Assembly: GCA_031399165.1 (NCBI GenBank) | Contig: JANNOO010000038.1 | Span: forward strand, 62,001-126,000 | Direction of reading: 5' to 3' | Origin: JAKFWI01 sp031399165 | GTDB lineage: Bacteria; Pseudomonadota; Alphaproteobacteria; Caulobacterales; Aquidulcibacteraceae | DNA: 64,000 nt | Shown here: positions 58,934 to 64,000 of the stretch, piece after piece | Numbering within the stretch: the first letter of the stretch is position 1 | How the letters are laid out: each line of letters starts with the position of its first letter | The notes under the pieces: generated by a model | What the model saw: only the letters and a program-made list of their open reading frames with translations | The model's database searches: none | What the model was told of the DNA's origin: nothing | Translations under genes and position numbers: made by a program

Positions 58934-60142
58934 ATGCCGTCCGCCGATTTTTACAAGATACGCCGCCTCCCGCCTTATGTGTTTGAAGAGGTCAATCGCC
59001 TGAAGGCGCGCCTGCGCAATAAAGGCGTGGACATTATCGATTTCGGCATGGGCAACCCAGATTTGCCCGTGCCTGAACACATCGTCGATAAGCTGTGCGA
59101 GACGGCGCGCAAGCCGCGCACGAACCGCTATTCCGCCAGCCGCGGCATATCCGGCATCCGCAAGGCCATCGCCGGCTATTACGACCGGCGCTTCGGCGTG
59201 AAGCTCAATCCCGATACGCAGGTCATCACCACGCTTGGATCGAAAGAGGGTTTCGCCAATCTGGCGCAAGCGATCACAGCGCCGGGCGACACCGTGATCG
59301 TGCCGAACCCCTCCTATCCGATCCACGCCTTCGGCTTCATCATGGCCGGCGGCGTCGTGCGCAGCGTAGAGGCGCATTCGCCGGAGCAATATCTCTCAGG
59401 GCTCGGCCGCGCTGTGCGCCATTCGGTGCCTGCGCCGATCGCGATGATCGTGTGCTATCCGGCCAATCCCACCGCACAGGTGGCCGATCTCGATTTTTAC
59501 AAGGAAGCCATCGCGTTCGCTCGCAAGCACGAAATGTTCGTGCTGAGCGACATGGCCTATTCCGAAGTGTACTTTGACGGCGTGCCGCCGCCTTCGGCCC
59601 TTCAAGTGCCTGGCGCTACGGATGTGTGCGTGGAGGTCAACACGCTGTCGAAGACCTATTCGATGGCGGGTTTCCGCGTCGGCTTTGCGCTGGGCAATGA
59701 GCGGCTGATCGCGGCGCTGGGGCGCGTGAAATCCTATCTCGATTACGGCGCCTATACGCCCATTCAGGTTGCTGCGGCGGCGGCGCTGAACGGGCCGCAG
59801 GACTGCGTTGAAGAAATGCGCCAGACATACAAGGCGCGCCGCGACGTGCTGGTCGATAGCTTCGCCAAGGCGGGCTGGGCGATTCCCAGCCCGCGCGCTT
59901 CAATGTTCGCATGGGCGCCGCTGCCGGAGAAATTCAAGCATCTCGGCTCGGTCGAGTTTGCCAAGCGGCTGATGGTGCAGGCCGAGATCGCCGTGGCCCC
60001 CGGCGCTGGCTTCGGCGAGTACGGCGATGGCTTTATTCGCATCGGTCTTGTTGAGAACGAACAGCGTATCCGCCAGGCCGCGCGCAATCTGAAGAAATTC
60101 CTTCAAAGCAATGTCGAGCCGCATGAAATAGCGGCGGAGTAA
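58934..60142 (+). CDS. Pyridoxal-phosphate aminotransferase (class I/II, AlaC-like)
   Basis: A 402-residue fold-type I aminotransferase. PLP-Lys is in NTLSKTYSMAGFRVG; the Asp is in LSDMAYSEVYF, and the C-terminal Arg in GFIRIGLVEN. The start RRLPPYVFEEVNRLKARLR, GMGNPDLPVP is the AlaC/LL-diaminopimelate aminotransferase-like group. It is 3 bases before the homoserine dehydrogenase gene, so it may serve the aspartate/threonine branch or alanine synthesis. Substrate not decided. Confidence 0.9.
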   Translation: MPSADFYKIRRLPPYVFEEVNRLKARLRNKGVDIIDFGMGNPDLPVPEHIVDKLCETARKPRTNRYSASRGISGIRKAIAGYYDRRFGVKLNPDTQVITTLGSKEGFANLAQAITAPGDTVIVPNPSYPIHAFGFIMAGGVVRSVEAHSPEQYLSGLGRAVRHSVPAPIAMIVCYPANPTAQVADLDFYKEAIAFARKHEMFVLSDMAYSEVYFDGVPPPSALQVPGATDVCVEVNTLSKTYSMAGFRVGFALGNERLIAALGRVKSYLDYGAYTPIQVAAAAALNGPQDCVEEMRQTYKARRDVLVDSFAKAGWAIPSPRASMFAWAPLPEKFKHLGSVEFAKRLMVQAEIAVAPGAGFGEYGDGFIRIGLVENEQRIRQAARNLKKFLQSNVEPHEIAAE

Positions 60143-60145
60143 GTC

Positions 60146-61456
60146 ATGGCTGGGGACAAGGAATTGCGCATCGGCATTGCTGGGCTCGGCACGGTCGGGG
60201 TCGGCTTGCTGAAATTGCTGACCGGGCCCGAGCCGATCGGCGATGGGCGGCTGAAGGTCATCGCCGTTTCGGCGCGCAATCGTTCGCGCAAGCGCAGCGT
60301 GGATATTTCGCAGTTCCCGTGGTTCGACGACCCGAGCGAAATCGCGGCCAATCCGGATGTCGACGTGTTCGTCGAACTCATGGGCGGTTCTGACGGGCCA
60401 GCCAAACACGCGGTTGAACTGGCGTTGAAGCGCGGCGCCAAGGTCGTCACCGCCAATAAGGCGCTGGTGGCGGAGCACGGCGCGGAGCTGGCAAGGCTCA
60501 CGGAGAAGTATGGCGGCGCCCTGCTGTTCGAAGCGGCTGTTGGCGGCGGCGTGCCGGTTGTGAAGGCAGTGCGCGAGAGCTTTGCTGGGGCCAAGGTGCA
60601 GGCGGTGTCCGGCATTCTCAACGGCACCTGCAATTATCTGCTGACAGAGATGGAAGCCTCGGGCCGCTCGTTTGCTGATGTACTGGCTGACGCCCAGCGC
60701 CTGGGCTACGCCGAAGCCGATCCGCATATGGACGTTTCGGGTACGGACGCGGCGCACAAGATCGCCATTCTAGCCGGCATAGCGTTTGGCTTCGCGCCGG
60801 ATTTCGAGACCGTCGGCATCGAAGGCGTCGAGAGCGTTTCGCTGCTTGATATCCGGCTGGCCGGCAAGCTGGGCTATCGCATCAAGCTGCTGGCCAAGGC
60901 CGAGCGCGATGGCGATGCGGTGCGGGTGCAGGTGCATCCGGCGCTGGTGGCGTTTGACCATCCGCTGGCCAGCGTCGGCGGATCGTTGAACGCCGTGGTG
61001 ATCGACGCTGATCCGATGGGGCGCCTTACTTTCACCGGCCGCGGCGCCGGCGAAGGGCCTACCGCCGCCGCCGTGGCGGCAGACCTGCTCGATCTTCTCG
61101 CCGGTCGCGAGCCGCCGATGTTCGGACGGCCTGTGGCCGCCTTCCGCCCGCTGGGCGCGGCGCCCCGCGCCGAGACGGGCCGCTACTACCTGCGCCTGCT
61201 GGTCAAGGATAAGCCCGGCGTGATCGCGGCGGTGGCCGAAAAGCTCGCAAAGCACGCCGTTTCGATTGAGAGCTTCCTGCAGGACGCCCAGCACGATACG
61301 CCGGAAGTGCCGATCGTGTTGACGACTCAGATATGCCCCCGCCCGGCGCTTGACGCGGCCGTGTCGGAGATAGCAAGCCTCGACACCAATGCGGCCGCCC
61401 CGTTCGTGGTGCCGATCGAAGACAGTCCGACCCGCCAGCCTTGGCGTCCCTCGTGA
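60146..61456 (+). CDS. hom: Homoserine dehydrogenase
   Basis: A 436-residue enzyme making homoserine from aspartate semialdehyde for threonine and methionine. NAD(P) loop IGIAGLGTVGVGLLKLL, catalytic signature EMEASGRSFADVLADAQRLG then YAEADPHMDVSGTDAAHK with Lys, and a C-terminal ACT domain from about 345 (YYLRLLVKDKPGVIAAVAEK) for threonine control. It sits between the aminotransferase (3 bases) and glpX (10 bases). Confidence 0.96.
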   Translation: MAGDKELRIGIAGLGTVGVGLLKLLTGPEPIGDGRLKVIAVSARNRSRKRSVDISQFPWFDDPSEIAANPDVDVFVELMGGSDGPAKHAVELALKRGAKVVTANKALVAEHGAELARLTEKYGGALLFEAAVGGGVPVVKAVRESFAGAKVQAVSGILNGTCNYLLTEMEASGRSFADVLADAQRLGYAEADPHMDVSGTDAAHKIAILAGIAFGFAPDFETVGIEGVESVSLLDIRLAGKLGYRIKLLAKAERDGDAVRVQVHPALVAFDHPLASVGGSLNAVVIDADPMGRLTFTGRGAGEGPTAAAVAADLLDLLAGREPPMFGRPVAAFRPLGAAPRAETGRYYLRLLVKDKPGVIAAVAEKLAKHAVSIESFLQDAQHDTPEVPIVLTTQICPRPALDAAVSEIASLDTNAAAPFVVPIEDSPTRQPWRPS

Positions 61457-61466
61457 GAACCCGCCG

Positions 61467-62423
61467 ATGAGCAATGCCACGATGACCGACGACCTGGCCT
61501 TTGCCGCCGCCCGCGCGACCGCGCTGGCGGCGATTTCGGCATACAAGATGGTTGGGCGCGGTGATGAGAAAGCCGCTGACCAGGCTGCTGTGGATGCTTT
61601 GCGCAATGCGCTGAACGCCATGCCAATCCAGGGCCGGATCGTAATCGGCGAAGGCGAGCGCGACGAAGCGCCGATGCTGTTTATCGGCGAAGAGGTCGGC
61701 ACCGGCGAAGGCCCGGCCATCGATATTGCGCTCGATCCGCTCGAGGGCACCACGCTGACGGCCAAGGCGATGTCAAACGCGCTGGCGGTGATGGCGTTTG
61801 CGCCGCGCGGTGGGCTGCTCTATGCGCCCGACACCTACATGGACAAGCTAGCGGTTGGGCCGGGCTACGCCAAGGGCGTGGTCGATTTGGATAAATCCGC
61901 AGGGGAAAACGCCAGGGCGCTTGCCAGGGCCAAGGGCGTTCCGGTGGAAGACCTTGGCGTCTGCGTGCTGGACCGTCCGCGCCACAAGGACATTATCGAC
62001 AGCCTTCGCGCCGTCGGCTGCCGCGTGCATCTGATCTCGGACGGCGACGTCGCGGGCGTGATCAACACCACCGATCCGTCCACAGGGATTGATATGTATG
62101 TTGGTTCTGGCGGCGCGCCTGAGGGTGTGCTGGCGGCGGCGGCGCTTAAATGCGTCGGCGGCCAGATGCAGGCGCGTCTTGTTTTCCGGAATGACGACGA
62201 GAAGGCCCGCGCCGCGCGCACGGGCGTCACCGATTTCAAACGCCGCTATGAACTGGACGATCTGGCCTCGACTCACGCCATCTTCGTCGCCACGGGCGTC
62301 ACGGACGGCGCTTTGGTGAAGGGCGTGAAGACCATGAACGGCCATATCAAGACTGAAACCCTCGTCATGAATTCGGCGACCGGCATGGTCGCCAAGATCG
62401 AGCTGCGCACGCCGAAGGGCTGA
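61467..62423 (+). CDS. glpX: Fructose-1,6-bisphosphatase class II
   Basis: A 318-residue GlpX-type FBPase of gluconeogenesis. Metal site GEGERDEAPMLFIGEEVG, DPLEGTTLTAK, and YVGSGGAPEGVLAAAAL. ATG 61467 is downstream of hom by 10 bases, weak Shine-Dalgarno. Its 5' frame extends into hom but reads as noise. It is 5 bases before recJ. Confidence 0.95.
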   Translation: MSNATMTDDLAFAAARATALAAISAYKMVGRGDEKAADQAAVDALRNALNAMPIQGRIVIGEGERDEAPMLFIGEEVGTGEGPAIDIALDPLEGTTLTAKAMSNALAVMAFAPRGGLLYAPDTYMDKLAVGPGYAKGVVDLDKSAGENARALARAKGVPVEDLGVCVLDRPRHKDIIDSLRAVGCRVHLISDGDVAGVINTTDPSTGIDMYVGSGGAPEGVLAAAALKCVGGQMQARLVFRNDDEKARAARTGVTDFKRRYELDDLASTHAIFVATGVTDGALVKGVKTMNGHIKTETLVMNSATGMVAKIELRTPKG

Positions 62424-62428
62424 GCGGG

Positions 62429-64000
62429 TGTCAGCGGCCCCGAAACTGGAAAGCGCGCGCGCGTTTCTGAACGTTGAGCGTTCGCTCACGGGCAAACGCT
62501 GGGCCGTGCGCGAAGCCAATGATGCGCTGGCCGAGGGCCATCGGCGCCAATCGCTTTTGCCTGAGATCGCGGCGCGCCTGCTGGCCGCGCGCGGTGTTAC
62601 GCTCGAACAAGCCAAGAACTTTTTAAACCCCACTTTACGCGATTTTTTCCCCGATCCGTCGACCTTCAAGGACATGGATCTCGCCGCGAAGATTATCGAC
62701 GAGGCGATCGCGAGCGGAACGCCGACGGCGGTGTTCGCCGATTACGATGTTGATGGCGGCACGTCGGCGGCGTTGCTCGTCAGATATTTCCGCGCACGCG
62801 GGCGCAAACTTTCGATCTACGTCCCTGACCGCATGGCTGAAGGCTACGGCCCTTCGCCGATCGCATTCGATCGCCTAAAGGCGGCGGGCATTGAACTGGT
62901 CATCACGGTAGATTGCGGTGCGGCGTCGTATGGGCCGCTGGAACACGCCGCCGCGATTGGCCTCCAATTGGTGGTGGTCGATCATCACCTGATGCATGGA
63001 CCGCCCCCGCCGTGCCTGGCGTGCGTCAACCCGAACCGGATGGATGATACATCCGGACAGGGCCATCTCACCGCGGCGGGCGTGGTGCTCGTGCTGCTTG
63101 CGGCGCTGAACAGACAGGCGCGCCAGGCCGGCTCGATCGGCGCGAATAATCTGCCGGACCTGATGGGCTGGCTCGATCTTTCTGCGCTGGGGACGGTCTG
63201 CGATGTGGCGCCACTGACGGGATTTAACCGCGCGGTGGTGGCGCAAGGGCTGAAGGTTCTCAGCCGCAAGGAGAATATTGGCATCGCCGCGTTGGCGACA
63301 GTCGCCAAGCGCGAGAAGCTCGGCGCGGTTTATGATCTCGGCTTTATTCTCGGGCCTCGTTTGAATGCAGGCGGACGCGTCGGCGATTCCTCGCTGGCGG
63401 CGCGGCTGCTCTCGACCGAAGACCCCGCCGAGGCGATGGAAGTTGCCGAGCAGCTCGATGCGTTGAATGTTGAGCGCAAGCGATATGAGAACGACATGCT
63501 CGCGGTCGCTACGGCGGAGGCCGAAGCTATGTCGCGCGATCAGCCGATCGCGATCGTCGGCCGGCCAGAATGGCACCCGGGCGTAATCGGGATTGCGGCG
63601 GGGCGCCTGAAGGAGCGGCTGATGAAGCCGGTGATCGTGCTCGGCGGCGAGGGCGATCACGCCAAGGGCTCTGGCCGCTCGATCACCGGCGTCAATCTCG
63701 GCGCGGCGGTGGCGGCGGCGGCGAAGGCGGGCATTCTCGTCGCCGGCGGCGGCCACGCGATGGCGGCGGGGCTGACCGTCGAATGGTCTAAGGTGGACGA
63801 GTTCCGCGCGTTCATGGCCGAGGCGCTGACCAGCCAATTGGCGGCGGCGGCCAGCGAGGCGCGCACGCTCTGGATCGACGCGGTTGCCGGTTTGCCGGCG
63901 GTTGATCTGCCGCTGATGGATGCGATCGACCGCATCGGCCCTTACGGGCCGGGCCATGCCGAGCCGGTTTTCGCGCTCGCGGATGTCACTGTTTCTTACT
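62429..64000 (+). CDS. recJ: Single-strand DNA exonuclease RecJ (3' end outside window)
   Basis: A 524-codon 5' portion of RecJ, open to the window end. Residues 100-115 are FADYDVDGGTSAALL (DHH motif I, with Asp ligands); VVVDHHLMHG is the DHH motif proper, and GSIGANNLPDLMGWLDLSAL then LGTVCDVAPL follow. The DHHA1 part (GRPEWHPGVIGIAAGRLK, GSGRSITGVNLGAAVA, AGGGHAMAAGLTVE) is complete. The C-terminal OB-fold lies beyond 64000. The start is GTG 62429. RecJ degrades 5' to 3' ssDNA in recombination and mismatch repair. Confidence 0.95.

Noticed and set aside
62875..63957. 360-codon minus-strand frame over recJ
   Set aside because: Arg/His-rich antisense shadow of recJ, which has full DHH and DHHA1 motifs.

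Overview
The window is a GC-rich chromosomal segment from an alphaproteobacterium. The evidence is Feo iron uptake behind a TGCAAAT-type Fur palindrome, a PhaR/PhaA/PhaB/PhaC polyester locus, two sites matching the GGAAC-N16/17-CGTT general-stress (EcfG/SigT-type) promoter, a large TonB-dependent receptor and DUF1289. The style resembles Caulobacterales/Hyphomonadaceae, but no rRNA or strict marker is present to fix the lineage. No tRNA, rRNA, CRISPR array, intact transposase or prophage was found.

Layout. 0-6.3 kb: 3' end of thrS, then an envelope sugar block (O-antigen ligase-like protein, two GT2 enzymes, a GT39 ArnT-like enzyme) and a small membrane protein. 6.4-8.7 kb: alkylation repair (Ada-AlkA fusion and Ogt). 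8.7-9.9 kb: very small genes (entericidin-like lipoprotein, two tiny membrane proteins, an 83-residue protein) around divergent stress-type promoters. 9.9-18.3 kb: OmpA-like protein, superoxide dismutase, then a minus-strand block of Rrf2 regulator, TonB receptor, sulfate-binding protein and CysTWA. 18.3-26.6 kb: enoyl-CoA hydratase, CYTH-CHAD protein, GST, feoAB followed by a 35-codon MobA remnant, twin crcB, an FAH-family hydrolase and YceI.

26.7-52 kb looks accessory, with several broken genes at internal borders: a frameshifted PIN-domain remnant, a three-gene cluster of a LeuCD-like dehydratase plus a PEP-mutase/isocitrate-lyase-family lyase (possible 2,3-dimethylmalate-type pathway), a shattered corA beside an unknown membrane protein, two copies of a TetR/operator module driving a PerM permease and a NodT-EmrA-EmrB efflux operon, and downstream of the efflux genes a lone TIR-domain protein and an LpxR-like protein. 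Next comes a TetR gene divergent from a long, tightly packed operon: unknown protein, DyP peroxidase, MarC, DUF4331, SDR, TPR protein, two NDH-2-like flavoproteins, NicO/HupE-like transporter and an LpxR remnant. The operon looks like a redox/oxidative-stress unit and is the best candidate for an undescribed system.

52-64 kb returns to housekeeping and storage genes: dusA, DUF1289, the PHA locus with two matches to the PhaR operator and a broken MaoC gene, a lipoprotein, and then aminotransferase, homoserine dehydrogenase, class II fructose-bisphosphatase and the 5' part of recJ.
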